Positions 35,017 through 44,341 of a stretch of 64,000 nucleotides of DNA are shown piece after piece. The DNA is from Altererythrobacter sp. BO-6 (GTDB taxonomy: Bacteria; Pseudomonadota; Alphaproteobacteria; Sphingomonadales; Sphingomonadaceae). The stretch is from contig NZ_CP049259.1 of NCBI RefSeq assembly GCF_011047315.1, positions 806,001 to 870,000 of the forward strand. Reading direction: 5' to 3'. A program made the position numbers and the translations under genes. The notes beneath the pieces were generated by a model, which saw only the letters and a program-made list of their open reading frames with translations, searched no databases and was not told the DNA's origin. How positions within the stretch are numbered: position 1 is the stretch's first letter; every line of letters begins with the position of its first letter.

Positions 35017-36924
35017 ATGCGGTTCTTCCTGAGTTTAACAATTCTAGCACTAGCTCTTCCGGTGTTCGCTCAGAATATCGAGCCTTTGACACCGCGAATC
35101 TACGAGGCCTTAGATGAGCTACCATTCGAATCTGAAGAAGACCCGCGTCAGATAGTCGCGCCCGGCCTATTCTCTCATCATCCACCATTGAGGGAGGCGA
35201 TGAGCGAAGACGGTCGGTGGTTCGTTTCACATACCGATGACGGCGCGCTGCGCTTAAGATCAGCAGGTAACGAACCTGCGATACTCGCTAGAGCCGCGCA
35301 GCCGTTTCGCTGGCATTCCGAAGGTGCCCGACTGAGTTCGTCCGGGCGCTGGATTGCAGCAAAAATGCTCGACGATTCCCATGTTTACGCAACCGAGATT
35401 AGTGCCCGCTCAGGGGGTGTGCGAACAGTTCGCTACAGCTATGCCGGCCAGCCGATTCCTCGAAAGCGTCTGGTTATACTGCCTCGCTCTGGAGGCGCCC
35501 ATCGAGAAGTCCCTTTATCGCTCGATTACCTTTACATCGCAGGATTCGATGCCGATGAGAACGGTCTTCGCTATGTTGAAGCAAGCCGTACAGGGCGACA
35601 ATTGGCAATCCGCCATTTCGATCTCGAAACTGGCGAGGTTGAGACTCTTGTTGAAGAACGTTCGGAAGACTGGGCGATAGTGGGCTATGAAATCGGCGAT
35701 TTCTACTCGTCCAGATTTGAAGAGAGCCGCCGTTTGATCTTAGTGGACGATGAACGTTTTCTATGGGTCAGTGACCGTAGCGGTAAACGTGGGCTCTACC
35801 TTTACACAGGCGATCGTTTGACGATTCTCCCTATACCAGATGAACAAATTTTGCTCGGTGTAGTTGGGCTGGAAAGGGAAGCCGATATAGTACTCATAAA
35901 GACAGTCGAGAGCAGCGAACCCTGGGCGAAACAAAGCATATATTCTCTCAATTTCACGTCTCTTGAGAGCAGACTTCTAATTCAATCTGAAAATATACCT
36001 GTCTCTGAATTTAACTCGGGCGGACTTACTGTGGTGACAACTGATTTACCAGCTACGATGAATTTTCATAATTTGACTATAGACGGAGTGAAGTTGAAGC
36101 CAGATCAGTCAATTAATTTCGATTTTCTTGCCGAAGAACCTGTATTGATTGAGAAGCTGTCTTTGCCTGGCGCAGATGGCACTCCGCTTCAAGCACTGCT
36201 TATCTCACCCCGTGAAGGCGAGAGATTGCCGCTCATCGATTATATCTACGGCGGGCCTCAGACCCGCATGGCAGAGGCTGATCCTCTCATGCCAACCTAT
36301 GCCGAAGCAATAGTTTTTGCCCGCTATGGGATTGCGACACTTTTTCTTGATGCAAGAGGTACTCCTGGGCGCGACGCAAAGTTCGCCCATGCACAGGATG
36401 GCAGGTTTGGCGAACATGTCATAGCAGACCATGCGAACGCAATCCGCACCTTGCTGGCGCAAAGCGATCGGTTTGATCGAGAGCGCATAGGCATAATGGG
36501 ACACAGTTGGGGCGGCTATTTTACCCTGCGCGGAATGATCGAAGCCTCCGACATATTCAAAGCCGGAATCATGATGGCTCCAAGTACGAACCTTTCGGAG
36601 ATGCGCGTCCCCGTCGAGGCATATCAGGGCTGTCTGCCCCAAAGCTGTCCCGACGCATATGCTCAAGGCGACCTAACTGATCGGCTGGCTAATCTCCGTG
36701 GCCCATTGCTTGTTATCCATGGTCAGGCGGATGACGACGTGCTACCCGAGGTAACGGATAGGCTCGAAGTCGCATTGAAAGCGGTAGGAGCAAATCACGA
36801 AATTGTACGGCTTCCAAATGCTCATCACATTGTTCAAAGAGAACAAGGCCACCTAGACCGGGTCATTGGATTTTGGACTGCCCAATTCAGCTTAAATCAG
36901 TACGATGTTATCCCGCCTCGATAG
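35017..36924 (+). CDS. S9 family serine peptidase (prolyl oligopeptidase-like), exported
   Basis: A periplasmic or secreted peptidase of 635 residues with a signal peptide (RFFLSLTILALALPVFAQ). An N-terminal beta-propeller-like region is followed by an alpha/beta hydrolase domain. The catalytic serine is Ser497 in MGHSWGGYF, the Asp is in GQADDDVLPE, and the His in LPNAHHIVQ. ATG 35017 follows GGGGGAGA; the 76 residues a longer frame adds are not protein-like. Its DNA is noticeably richer in A/T than the flanks, with many ATA/TTA/AGA codons, so it was probably acquired. It lies between the receptor gene and tRNA-Ser. Confidence 0.88.
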   Translation: MRFFLSLTILALALPVFAQNIEPLTPRIYEALDELPFESEEDPRQIVAPGLFSHHPPLREAMSEDGRWFVSHTDDGALRLRSAGNEPAILARAAQPFRWHSEGARLSSSGRWIAAKMLDDSHVYATEISARSGGVRTVRYSYAGQPIPRKRLVILPRSGGAHREVPLSLDYLYIAGFDADENGLRYVEASRTGRQLAIRHFDLETGEVETLVEERSEDWAIVGYEIGDFYSSRFEESRRLILVDDERFLWVSDRSGKRGLYLYTGDRLTILPIPDEQILLGVVGLEREADIVLIKTVESSEPWAKQSIYSLNFTSLESRLLIQSENIPVSEFNSGGLTVVTTDLPATMNFHNLTIDGVKLKPDQSINFDFLAEEPVLIEKLSLPGADGTPLQALLISPREGERLPLIDYIYGGPQTRMAEADPLMPTYAEAIVFARYGIATLFLDARGTPGRDAKFAHAQDGRFGEHVIADHANAIRTLLAQSDRFDRERIGIMGHSWGGYFTLRGMIEASDIFKAGIMMAPSTNLSEMRVPVEAYQGCLPQSCPDAYAQGDLTDRLANLRGPLLVIHGQADDDVLPEVTDRLEVALKAVGANHEIVRLPNAHHIVQREQGHLDRVIGFWTAQFSLNQYDVIPPR

Positions 36925-37465
36925 CTCGAATTGACTGGCTCAAGACAGTCCAGAATTGGGGAGGCAGGTCACTCTCGCCCAACTACCGTAGATATCCTCA
37001 CCTCCGATGCGGGTTGAACGTCCGCAATTGGGTCGTTCACCGCCCAGCCGCAACGACCTATTTTGGGTGGAAAGCGGCTGCGTCATAGGAAGCCCGTCAT
37101 CCCGGCCCCCGAGCCGGGATCCAGCTTTTTTTAGGCCTGCAGAAAGAGAGCGGGACCCCGGATCAAGTCCGGGGTGACGAAGAAGGAACGTCCGCAATTG
37201 GGTCGTTAGCGGAATAGCGGCTTTACGGTGCTCACTCGACAGAAGCTGACTGTCTGCATTCGGCCCAGTTGCAGACCTTCAAGTGACACGGCCAAAGCCC
37301 AAATCTAATGCAACGGGTTGCACAAATTTCACTCCAAAGCGGAGAGTAAAATCGCGATTTCAGGGTAACCCACTGATATCTTTGTAGTGTTCAGTGTATC
37401 AGCGGAGAAGGACAAGACATCCATTCGATATTTTATCGTTTAATATCAATTACTTAAGGAGTTTT
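36925..37465. other. Intergenic region with direct and inverted repeats
   Basis: No gene is supported. It contains two copies of a 22-bp repeat (37016-37037, 37186-37207) enclosing an 85-bp palindromic element. The right-hand 200 bp, up to tRNA-Ser, is A/T-rich. Short frames here show no homology. Confidence 0.6.
37016..37207. repeat. 22-bp direct repeats flanking an inverted-repeat element
   Basis: GAACGTCCGCAATTGGGTCG followed by TT occurs at 37016-37037 and 37186-37207. Between them CGTCATCCCGGC...GAGCCGGGATCC (37095-37123) faces CCCCGGATCAAGTCCGGGG-TGACG (37157-37179). The latter is the dispersed alphaproteobacterial CCGGACTTGATCCGG-type element. It looks like a nested set of intergenic repeats rather than a transposon; no transposase is present. 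Confidence 0.7.
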
Positions 37466-37555
37466 TGGCGGAGAGGGAGGGATTCGAACCCTCGATAGAG
37501 TTACCCCTATACCGCATTTCGAGTGCGGCGCATTCGACCACTCTGCCACCTCTCC
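37466..37555 (-). tRNA. tRNA-Ser(CGA)
   Basis: A 90-nt class II tRNA with encoded CCA. The acceptor stem GGAGAGG pairs with CCTCTCC. The anticodon stem CCGCA/TGCGG has loop CTCGAAA, giving anticodon CGA (reads UCG). A long variable arm (TAGGGGTAACTCTA) and T-arm GAGGG-TTCGAAT-CCCTC are present. It marks the right border of the accessory region. Confidence 0.95.
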
Positions 37556-37716
37556 GCATGTCGGGTGCGCTTGCGGGCAAAGGCGCCCTGGTCGAAGCGA
37601 GCGCGCCGGTTAGCCCAAGCCCCGCCCCTTGCCAAGTGCAAATTCGCGCTAAATCCGGGGACAGCGCAGCGGGCAAACCTTGTTTCGCATCTGCAACATC
37701 CCATATCTTCTCGACT

Positions 37717-38097
37717 ATGGATCGCGCTGTGTTCTTTTCCAGCCAGGCGGGCCGCACAATCGAGGCCCCGCGCCACGTCAAGGCACGCTTTGGCATTGGC
37801 GATATCGTGCGCCACCGGATGTTCGATTTCCGTGGGGTCGTGTTCGATATCGACCCTGTCTTTGCGAACAGCGAAGAGTGGTACCAGTCGATCCCGGAAG
37901 ATATCCGCCCACGGCGTGACCAGCCATTCTATCACTTGCTGGCAGAGAATGACGACAGTTCCTATGTCGCCTATGTCAGCCAGCAGAACCTTCTTGCAGA
38001 CGCTACTGGCGGGCCGATCGATCACCCGCATATTGCGCAGCTGTTCGAACAGTTCGACGGCGGGCGCTACCGCATGCGGCGCGCGCTGACGCACTGA
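37717..38097 (+). CDS. hspQ: HspQ (YccV-like hemimethylated DNA-binding/heat-shock protein)
   Basis: A small protein of 126 residues. The core VKARFGIGDIVRHRMFDFRGVVFDIDPVF, then EEWYQSIP and RPRRDQPFYHLLAENDDSSYVAYVSQQNL, is the HspQ/YccV beta-barrel family. In enterobacteria HspQ enhances Lon proteolysis and binds hemimethylated DNA. ATG 37717 is the first plausible start after the tRNA-Ser gene; the longer frame overlaps the tRNA and is rejected. It is convergent with the ABC-2 permease gene with only 18 bp between. Confidence 0.88.
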   Translation: MDRAVFFSSQAGRTIEAPRHVKARFGIGDIVRHRMFDFRGVVFDIDPVFANSEEWYQSIPEDIRPRRDQPFYHLLAENDDSSYVAYVSQQNLLADATGGPIDHPHIAQLFEQFDGGRYRMRRALTH

Positions 38098-38115
38098 CAC
38101 CGCGTGAAGCCGGTC

Positions 38116-39009
38116 TCAGTCCTTGAGCTTCCACCCCGACCTGAGGACCAGGAACACAATCACGGCCATCGCCAGGTTGAGCAGGCCCAGTCCGATCGCG
38201 GCGCGAACAACCGCGCCAGTGCCCTCACCAATGTCGCTTTCGCCCAGGAAGCCATAGCGGAAGCCCGAGATAACGTAGAAAAACGGATTGGCGCGGCTGA
38301 TCGCCTGGAATACGCCATGCAAATTGTCGATGACATAGAATGTGCCGGACAGCAGCGAGAGCGGCGCGACCACGAAATTGGTGATCGCGGCATTGTGATC
38401 GAATTTTTCCGACCAGATCGAGGTCGCCAGGCCCATCAGCGCCAGCATGGTCGAACCCATCAGGCCGAACCAGATCACCGCCCACCAATGCTCAACCGCC
38501 ACGCTGACGCCTGGCCATAGCGCCATCGCCAGCGCCACCGTGCCGCCGACCATGACCGCCCGTGTCACGGCGGCAGCAACAATACCGGTCATCAGCTCGC
38601 CATAGGACAGCGGCGGCATCAGCAAGTCGATGATGGTGCCCTGGATCTTGCCGGACAGCAGCGAGAAGGAGGAATTGGCGAAGGCATTCTGCATCATGCC
38701 CATCACGATCAGGCCCGGCGCCACGAAACTGGCAAAAGGTGCGCCCAGCACTTCGCGCCCGCCCCGCCCCAGCGCCACGGTGAAGATGATCAGAAACAGC
38801 AGAGTTGTGACCGCAGGGCCCCAGATTGTCTGCGTGTGCACCTTGAGAAACCGGCGCACCTCCTTAATATAGAGACTCCACAAACCGATGCGGTTGATCC
38901 CGGTAATCACGGGTTCGCCGCGCGGGGCAAACCGGGTGCCCTCGCCCGCGAGTTTCTTTTCGAGGGCAGCGCCCGGATCCGGGTTGGCAGCAGGTGCTTG
39001 ATCGGCCAT
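38116..39009 (-). CDS. ABC-2 type transporter permease
   Basis: An integral membrane permease of 297 residues with about six TM helices in the ABC-2 pattern. Its cytoplasmic N-terminal part (LWSLYIKEVRRFLKVHTQTIWGPAVTTLLFLIIF) and the signature GTFYVIDNLHGVFQAISRANPFFYVISGFRYGFLG match export permeases of the NodJ/YadH type. No ATPase gene adjoins, so the partner is elsewhere. ATG 39009 is taken; a longer frame reaches back over the gcrA promoter. It is divergent from gcrA with about 100 bp between. Confidence 0.88.
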   Translation of the reverse strand: MADQAPAANPDPGAALEKKLAGEGTRFAPRGEPVITGINRIGLWSLYIKEVRRFLKVHTQTIWGPAVTTLLFLIIFTVALGRGGREVLGAPFASFVAPGLIVMGMMQNAFANSSFSLLSGKIQGTIIDLLMPPLSYGELMTGIVAAAVTRAVMVGGTVALAMALWPGVSVAVEHWWAVIWFGLMGSTMLALMGLATSIWSEKFDHNAAITNFVVAPLSLLSGTFYVIDNLHGVFQAISRANPFFYVISGFRYGFLGESDIGEGTGAVVRAAIGLGLLNLAMAVIVFLVLRSGWKLKD

Positions 39010-39110
39010 GCAGGCGCGCCTAGTGCGATGCGGCGGTCGTGACAAGCGCGAAGGGCATTTGCCCGTTGCCAGCTCGCCTGCGGGGCAAGAACACAGGAAC
39101 TGGAATTTCG

Positions 39111-39788
39111 ATGAGTTGGACTGACGAGCGGATCGCAACGCTGAAGAAGATGTGGGAAGGTGGCGCCACTGCCAGCCAGATCGCCGACGAATTGGGCGGT
39201 GTGAGCCGCAACGCTGTAATCGGCAAGGCCCACCGTCTGGGCCTGAAATCGCGCCCTTCGCCGGTCAAGGCGAATGACAGTAAGGCAGCACCGGCGAAGA
39301 AGCCCGCAGCAAAGCCAGTGATGGCAAAGAAGCCCGTGGCCAAGCCAGCCGCTCCAAAACCTGCAGCTGCGCCGGAAGATCGCCCTGCCGTGGCCGTCAG
39401 CGCCAAGGCCGACGTACCCTCGCAGCCGATCCCCAATCCCACGCCGGATCTGCCCAAGATCGTCTCGGTTGGCCCCGGTGGCTTCCTGCGCCAGGGCCCT
39501 GGCGACCAGCAGGCACCGATCCCGCCTGCGCCGCCGCGCCGGTTGGTTCCGGCCAAGCCGAGCCCGGAAATCGCGGACAAGACCAGCCTGCTCGATCTGA
39601 CCGAGAAGGTTTGCCGCTGGCCGATGGGCCACCCGGGCGAACCCGATTTCCACTTCTGTGGTGAGGCGGTGAACCCCGGCTATCCCTATTGCGTGGAGCA
39701 TTGCGGGCGCGCCTATCAGGCACAGTTGCCGCGCGGCGCGCGCAGACCCCCTCCTCCGCTGCCGTTCGGGGGCCCGCGCGTACGCTAA
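39111..39788 (+). CDS. gcrA: Cell cycle regulator GcrA
   Basis: GcrA binds sigma-70 holoenzyme and methylated GANTC promoters to drive S-phase genes in alphaproteobacteria. Length is 225 residues. The N-terminal helix-turn-helix MSWTDERIATLKKMWEGG...SRNAVIGKAHRLGL is highly typical. A low-complexity Lys/Ala/Pro linker follows (PAKKPAAKPVMAKKP). The C-terminal sigma-binding domain has CRWPMGHPGEPDFHFCGE and a CVEHC cysteine cluster. ATG 39111 is the family start. This gene strongly supports an alphaproteobacterial origin. Confidence 0.96.
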   Translation: MSWTDERIATLKKMWEGGATASQIADELGGVSRNAVIGKAHRLGLKSRPSPVKANDSKAAPAKKPAAKPVMAKKPVAKPAAPKPAAAPEDRPAVAVSAKADVPSQPIPNPTPDLPKIVSVGPGGFLRQGPGDQQAPIPPAPPRRLVPAKPSPEIADKTSLLDLTEKVCRWPMGHPGEPDFHFCGEAVNPGYPYCVEHCGRAYQAQLPRGARRPPPPLPFGGPRVR

Positions 39789-39852
39789 GACTTTCCTGAT
39801 CAAGCCCGGTTGCCCTTGCGTGTCACCGGGCTCACTCAGCCGGGAGCGATCC

Positions 39853-40800
39853 ATGCGTCTTTTGCCAACCGTCCTGTCGCTCTTTGCGGCATCACTATCT
39901 GTGTCGGCCGCGGCGGAATTATCCGAACCGGTCAAGGCGATGATTGATGCCGCGATCGAGTCCGGCAATCCGGATACCGTCCGCACGGTCATAGGCCTGG
40001 CGCGCCAGACCAACCCTGACGATGCTGCCGAGATCGATGTGCTGCTCGCTGCTTATAACGAGGAGCAGGCGAAGATTGCGGCTGAAGCCGAGGCTGCCAA
40101 GATCGAGGCTGTGCGAACAGCAGGCCTGTTCGAGAATTGGGATGGCAAGGGCGAACTGGGTGCCTTCCGCGCCACCGGAAACAGCTCGAACACCGGGCTC
40201 ACCGCCAGTTTGGGGCTGACCCGGCAAGGTATCGACTGGCGCCACAAGCTGCGCGGGCGGGCCGATTACCAGCGCTCGAATGGCAAGACCACGCGCGAAC
40301 AATACTTCTTCGCCTACGAGCCCAATTACCAGATTTCCGACCGCGTGTTCCTCTATGGACTTGCGCAATACGAACGCGACCGGTTCCAGGGTTTCTCCGG
40401 GCGCTATGCCGTGTCAGGGGGCGTGGGCTACCAGATCATCAAGCAAGCCGACCTGCAGCTGTCCGCCAAGATCGGCCCGGCCTATCGCGTGACCGATTTC
40501 AACAACGGGCAAAGCGAAAGCCGCATCGCGGGCTTGCTGGGCGTGGATTTCGACTGGGACATTACCGACCGGCTAAAGCTGACGCATGACACCAATGCGG
40601 TGGCGGAAACCGGGGGATCGGCGACGGTTATCGTGGATTCGAGCAATACCAGCGTCAATCTGGTGACCGGCCTCAACGCGAAGGTCAGCGACAAGGTGAC
40701 CGCGCGGTTCTCCTACGCGATCGAGTATGACAGCAACCCGCCAAAAGGCGCGGTCAAGACTGACACGCTCAGCCGGGCGACGCTGATTTACGATTTCTGA
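39853..40800 (+). CDS. DUF481 (YdiY-like) outer-membrane protein
   Basis: A beta-barrel protein of 315 residues. The signal peptide is RLLPTVLSLFAASLSVSAAA, followed by a helical stretch of about 75 residues rich in Ala/Glu. The barrel begins GKGELGAFRATGNSSNTGLTASLGLTRQG and ends TLSRATLIYDF with a terminal Phe. Alternating hydrophobic residues run throughout. The family's function is unknown; some members are salt- or acid-induced. ATG 39853 is used; 33 nt further upstream is another ATG. Confidence 0.88.
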   Translation: MRLLPTVLSLFAASLSVSAAAELSEPVKAMIDAAIESGNPDTVRTVIGLARQTNPDDAAEIDVLLAAYNEEQAKIAAEAEAAKIEAVRTAGLFENWDGKGELGAFRATGNSSNTGLTASLGLTRQGIDWRHKLRGRADYQRSNGKTTREQYFFAYEPNYQISDRVFLYGLAQYERDRFQGFSGRYAVSGGVGYQIIKQADLQLSAKIGPAYRVTDFNNGQSESRIAGLLGVDFDWDITDRLKLTHDTNAVAETGGSATVIVDSSNTSVNLVTGLNAKVSDKVTARFSYAIEYDSNPPKGAVKTDTLSRATLIYDF

Positions 40801-40804
40801 GCTC

Positions 40805-41485
40805 TTAGCTCTTGCGTGCAAACCAGATCGTGTGGCGCGGGCCCTTGTTGTTGGGGCGGGCGCGGACTTCACGCACCTCGACTTCGAAGCCTGCTGCCTT
40901 GAGCCGCTGTGTGAACTTGTGGTCGGGCGCGGCTGACCACACGGCCAGCACCCCGCCCGGCCTCAGCGCGTCGCGCGCCTTGCCGAGGCCCGTGCGTGAA
41001 TAGAGCCGCTCGTTCCCTTCCCGCACAATGCCATCGGGGCCATTGTCGACATCCAGCAGGATCGCATCGAACTTGTCGCAAGTGCCGTCATTGGCATCGT
41101 CGATCAGCGCCGCGACATCGCACAGCACGATCTCGCCGCGCGGATCGCTCAGCGTCTCGCCAGTCAGATGCGCCAGCGGCTCGCGCGCCCATTCGAGGAT
41201 TTCGGGGACCACCTCGGCCACCACTACACGTCCGCCGGGCGGCAGCTGCGCCAATGCTGCGCGATAGGTGAAGCCCATGCCATAGCCGCCGATCAGCAAG
41301 CGCGGCGCCGCTGCCGCGATCCGCTCCAGCGTCAGCACCGCCAGCTGTTCCTCGCTGAACTGCATACGGGTACCCATCAACTCGTCGCGTCCGAGCATGA
41401 TGATGAAATCGCGCCCGTGGCTGATCAGCGTCAGCGTGTCGCCACCGGGAATGGAAGCGGTGGCAAGGGTTTGGCGGGGAAGCAT
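40805..41485 (-). CDS. Spermidine synthase-like methyltransferase-fold protein
   Basis: A cytoplasmic SAM-fold protein of 226 residues. The nucleotide-binding region is RLLIGGYGMGFTYRAAL, with an acidic strand end VVVAEVVPEILEW and DAILLDVDNGPDGIV. Before it comes DELMGTRMQFSEEQL, where spermidine synthases bind the amine. It is shorter than true SpeE (about 280) and lacks parts of the N-terminal domain, so a different small-molecule substrate is possible. It sits 3' of pnp beyond a terminator and is convergent with the DUF481 gene. Confidence 0.8.
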   Translation of the reverse strand: MLPRQTLATASIPGGDTLTLISHGRDFIIMLGRDELMGTRMQFSEEQLAVLTLERIAAAAPRLLIGGYGMGFTYRAALAQLPPGGRVVVAEVVPEILEWAREPLAHLTGETLSDPRGEIVLCDVAALIDDANDGTCDKFDAILLDVDNGPDGIVREGNERLYSRTGLGKARDALRPGGVLAVWSAAPDHKFTQRLKAAGFEVEVREVRARPNNKGPRHTIWFARKS

Positions 41486-41503
41486 AGGTTACACTCCAAA
41501 CGA

Positions 41504-41532
41504 AAAGGGCCGCGAAATGCTCGCGGCCCTTT
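41504..41532 (-). terminator. Bidirectional hairpin terminator after pnp
   Basis: Twelve-bp perfect stem AAAGGGCCGCGA / TCGCGGCCCTTT with loop AATGC. It has T-runs on both strands and lies 22 bp beyond the pnp stop. Confidence 0.88.
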
Positions 41533-41553
41533 CCTGTTTCAAATCCCTCAGGA

Positions 41554-43860
41554 TCAGTCCTTCAGGAAGTCCGGAACATGCGCCGGTCCCCCAGAGTCAT
41601 TGGCACCGTCGTCACCGCGGTCACGCCGACCGCCACGGTCGCCGCCGCGGCCGCGGTCGCGGTCGCGGTTGCCGCGCGGGCCCCGCCGATCGCCGCGATC
41701 ACCACGATCGCCGCGCGGTTCACGCGGTTCGCGGGGCGGGCGGGTATCTTCCAGCTCTTCGCCGGTTTCCTGGTCAACCACGCGCATCGACAGGCGGACC
41801 TTGCCGCGATTGTCGATCTCGAGCACCTTGACCTTCACTTCCATACCTTCCGACACGACGTCGGTCGGCTTTTCGACGCGCTCGTTCTTCATTTCGCTGA
41901 CGTGGACGAGGCCGTCCTTGCCACCCATGAAGTTCACGAAGGCACCGAAGTCGACGATGTTGACGACCTTGCCGGAATAGATCTTGCCCACTTCGGGTTC
42001 TTCGACAATGCCGAGGATCCACTTCTTGGCGGCTTCGATTTGGTCGAGGTCGGAAGACGAGATCTTGATCACGCCTTCGTCGTCGATGTCCACCTTGGCG
42101 CCGGTTTCAGCCACGATCTCGCGGATCACCTTGCCGCCGGTGCCGATCACGTCACGGATCTTCGACTTGTCGATCTGGATCGTCTCGATGCGCGGTGCAT
42201 GCTTGCTGACCTCGGTGCGAGCCGAACCCAGCGCCTTCTGCATTTCACCGAGAATGTGCGTGCGGCCGGCTTTTGCCTGCTCGAGCGCCTTCGCCATGAT
42301 CTCTTGCGTGATGCCGGCGACCTTGATGTCCATCTGCATCGTGGTGATGCCAGCTTCGGTGCCAGCCACCTTGAAGTCCATGTCGCCGAGGTGATCTTCG
42401 TCACCCAGGATGTCCGACAGAACGGCGAAGTCCTTGCCTTCGAGGATCAGACCCATGGCGATACCGGAGACCGGGCGTTCGATCGGAACACCGGCATCCA
42501 TCATCGACAGACAGCCACCGCATACGGTCGCCATCGAGCTCGAGCCGTTGGACTCGGTGATGTCGCTCAGGACACGGATCGTGTAGGGGAAGTCCTCATG
42601 GCTCGGCAGCACATTGTGCAGCGCGCGCCAGGCCAGCTTGCCATGCCCCGTGTCACGACGCGAGGGTGCGCCGAAGCGGCCCACTTCACCGACCGAATAG
42701 GGCGGGAAGTTGTAGTGCAGCATGAAGCGCTCGTAGCTCAGGCCTTCGAGGCCGTCGATCATCTGCTCGGCATCCTTGGTGCCAAGGGTGGTCGAGCACA
42801 GTGCCTGCGTCTCGCCACGGGTAAACAGCGACGAGCCGTGGGCGCGCGGCAGGACGCCGACGATTGCTTCGATCGGGCGAACCTGGTCGAGCTTGCGGCC
42901 GTCGATGCGGGTGCCGTCCATTAGGATCGCGCCGCGCACGATGTCTGCTTCGATCTTCTTGGTCAGCTTGATCGCGGTCATGCGCTGCTGGCCGTCGAAT
43001 TCCTCCGAAGCATAGTGTGCCTTGACCTTCTCGCGCGCAGCGTTGAGCGCGTCCGAACGGGCCGACTTGTCGGTCAGCTTGTAGGCAGCGGCGATATCGT
43101 CGCCGATCATCGCTTTGATGGCCGACTTCATGTCGTCATTGCCATCTTGCGAGGCGACTTCCCACGGTTCCTTGGCAGCCTGTTCGGCAAGATCGATGAT
43201 CGCCTTGACCACCGGACGGATCGCGTCGTGCGCGAAGGCCACTGCACCGAGCATTTCCTGCTCGTTGAGTTCCTTGGCTTCGGATTCGACCATCATCACT
43301 GCGTCATGGGTGGCAGCGACCACGAGGTCGAGGCGACCGCCGTCGGTCAGCGAAGCCGACTGCTTCGGGTTGAGGATATATTCGCCATCCTTGAACCCGA
43401 CGCGGCAGGCGCCGATCGGACCCATGAACGGAACGCCCGAAATGGTCAGCGCAGCCGATGCGGCGATCATCGCCAGCACATCGGGCTCGCATTCGCCATC
43501 ATAGCTAAAGACCTGCGCGATAACGTTGATTTCGTTGTAGAAACCTTCGGGGAACAGCGGACGCACGGGGCGGTCGATCAGGCGGCTGGTGAGCGTTTCC
43601 TTTTCGGTCGCGCCACGTTCGCGCTTGAAGAAGCCGCCCGGGATGCGGCCGGCAGAGGAGAATTTTTCCTGGTAGTGAACGGTCAGCGGGAAGAAGTCCT
43701 GCCCTTCCTTGACGCTCTTGGCGGCGGTCACTGCGCACAGCACCACGGTTTCGCCATAAGTGGCCAGAACAGCACCGTCGGCTTGACGGGCAATACGGCC
43801 GGTTTCCAGAGTGAGGGTCTTTCCGCCCCACTCCAGCGATACGGTTTTCGTGTCGAACAT
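41554..43860 (-). CDS. pnp: Polyribonucleotide nucleotidyltransferase (PNPase)
   Basis: A phosphorolytic 3'-5' exoribonuclease and degradosome member, 768 residues. Two RNase PH domains are seen: the first near [17 protein letters not shown] sequence ([12 protein letters not shown]), the second at [27 protein letters not shown]. The KH domain is [16 protein letters not shown] and the S1 domain is [29 protein letters not shown]. The C-terminal 50 residues are an Arg/Asp/Gly tail. ATG 43860 has AGAAGGAAA upstream. It is downstream of rpsO as in many bacteria. Confidence 0.97.
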   Translation of the reverse strand: MFDTKTVSLEWGGKTLTLETGRIARQADGAVLATYGETVVLCAVTAAKSVKEGQDFFPLTVHYQEKFSSAGRIPGGFFKRERGATEKETLTSRLIDRPVRPLFPEGFYNEINVIAQVFSYDGECEPDVLAMIAASAALTISGVPFMGPIGACRVGFKDGEYILNPKQSASLTDGGRLDLVVAATHDAVMMVESEAKELNEQEMLGAVAFAHDAIRPVVKAIIDLAEQAAKEPWEVASQDGNDDMKSAIKAMIGDDIAAAYKLTDKSARSDALNAAREKVKAHYASEEFDGQQRMTAIKLTKKIEADIVRGAILMDGTRIDGRKLDQVRPIEAIVGVLPRAHGSSLFTRGETQALCSTTLGTKDAEQMIDGLEGLSYERFMLHYNFPPYSVGEVGRFGAPSRRDTGHGKLAWRALHNVLPSHEDFPYTIRVLSDITESNGSSSMATVCGGCLSMMDAGVPIERPVSGIAMGLILEGKDFAVLSDILGDEDHLGDMDFKVAGTEAGITTMQMDIKVAGITQEIMAKALEQAKAGRTHILGEMQKALGSARTEVSKHAPRIETIQIDKSKIRDVIGTGGKVIREIVAETGAKVDIDDEGVIKISSSDLDQIEAAKKWILGIVEEPEVGKIYSGKVVNIVDFGAFVNFMGGKDGLVHVSEMKNERVEKPTDVVSEGMEVKVKVLEIDNRGKVRLSMRVVDQETGEELEDTRPPREPREPRGDRGDRGDRRGPRGNRDRDRGRGGDRGGRRDRGDDGANDSGGPAHVPDFLKD

Positions 43861-43998
43861 TGATTTTCCTTCTTGAACCCGCGGGGCCATATTGCCGCGC
43901 GGGGCCTACAATTTCCGGGTTTTCCGTCCCGGTCCGGTGTGGGGCCTGTGTGCCCCGGGGCCCCTTCACCGAATTGCGAAGGATAGCCTTGTCTTGTT

Positions 43999-44051
43999 GC
44001 GCACCGTTGGGGTGCGCCGATATGCGAAGCGGCCCAGTGCGGGCCGCTTCG
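43999..44051 (-). other. RNA hairpins in the rpsO-pnp spacer
   Basis: Two perfect stems occur: GCGCACC/GGTGCGC (43999-44017) and CGAAGCGGCCC/GGGCCGCTTCG (44025-44051, loop 5 nt). Neither has a T-run on the minus strand, so they are more likely processing or attenuation hairpins than terminators. In E. coli the same spacer holds the RNase III site controlling pnp; equivalence here is inference. Confidence 0.55.
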
Positions 44052-44059
44052 TGAAATTC

Positions 44060-44329
44060 CTACTTACGCAGACCCAGCTTCTGGATCAGGGCGTTGTAGC
44101 GCTCGACGTCCTTCTTCTTGAGATAGGCGAGCAGGCTGCGACGCTTGTTGACCATCATCAGCAAACCACGACGCGAATGGTTGTCCTTGTGGTGGCCCTT
44201 GAAGTGTTCGGTCAGGTTGCGGATACGCTCGGTAAGGATCGCGACCTGTACTTCCGGGCTGCCCGTGTCGTTTGAATCGCGGGCATTGTCCTTGATGATC
44301 TTCTGCTTTGCTTCGGCGGTTACCGACAT
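44060..44329 (-). CDS. rpsO: 30S ribosomal protein S15
   Basis: S15 binds 16S rRNA helix h22 in early 30S assembly. The 89-residue length and sequence are diagnostic: [55 protein letters not shown]. The start follows the truB stop by 12 nt, and pnp lies downstream, giving the widespread truB-rpsO-pnp order. Confidence 0.98.
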   Translation of the reverse strand: MSVTAEAKQKIIKDNARDSNDTGSPEVQVAILTERIRNLTEHFKGHHKDNHSRRGLLMMVNKRRSLLAYLKKKDVERYNALIQKLGLRK

Positions 44330-44341
44330 GTTGTTTCTCTC

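Noticed and set aside
37465..37716. N-terminal extension of the hspQ frame
   Set aside because: It would run through the tRNA-Ser gene; the HspQ family starts near ATG 37717.
41578..42924. 448-codon open frame on the + strand opposite pnp
   Set aside because: Antisense shadow of PNPase; low-complexity translation and no ribosome site.
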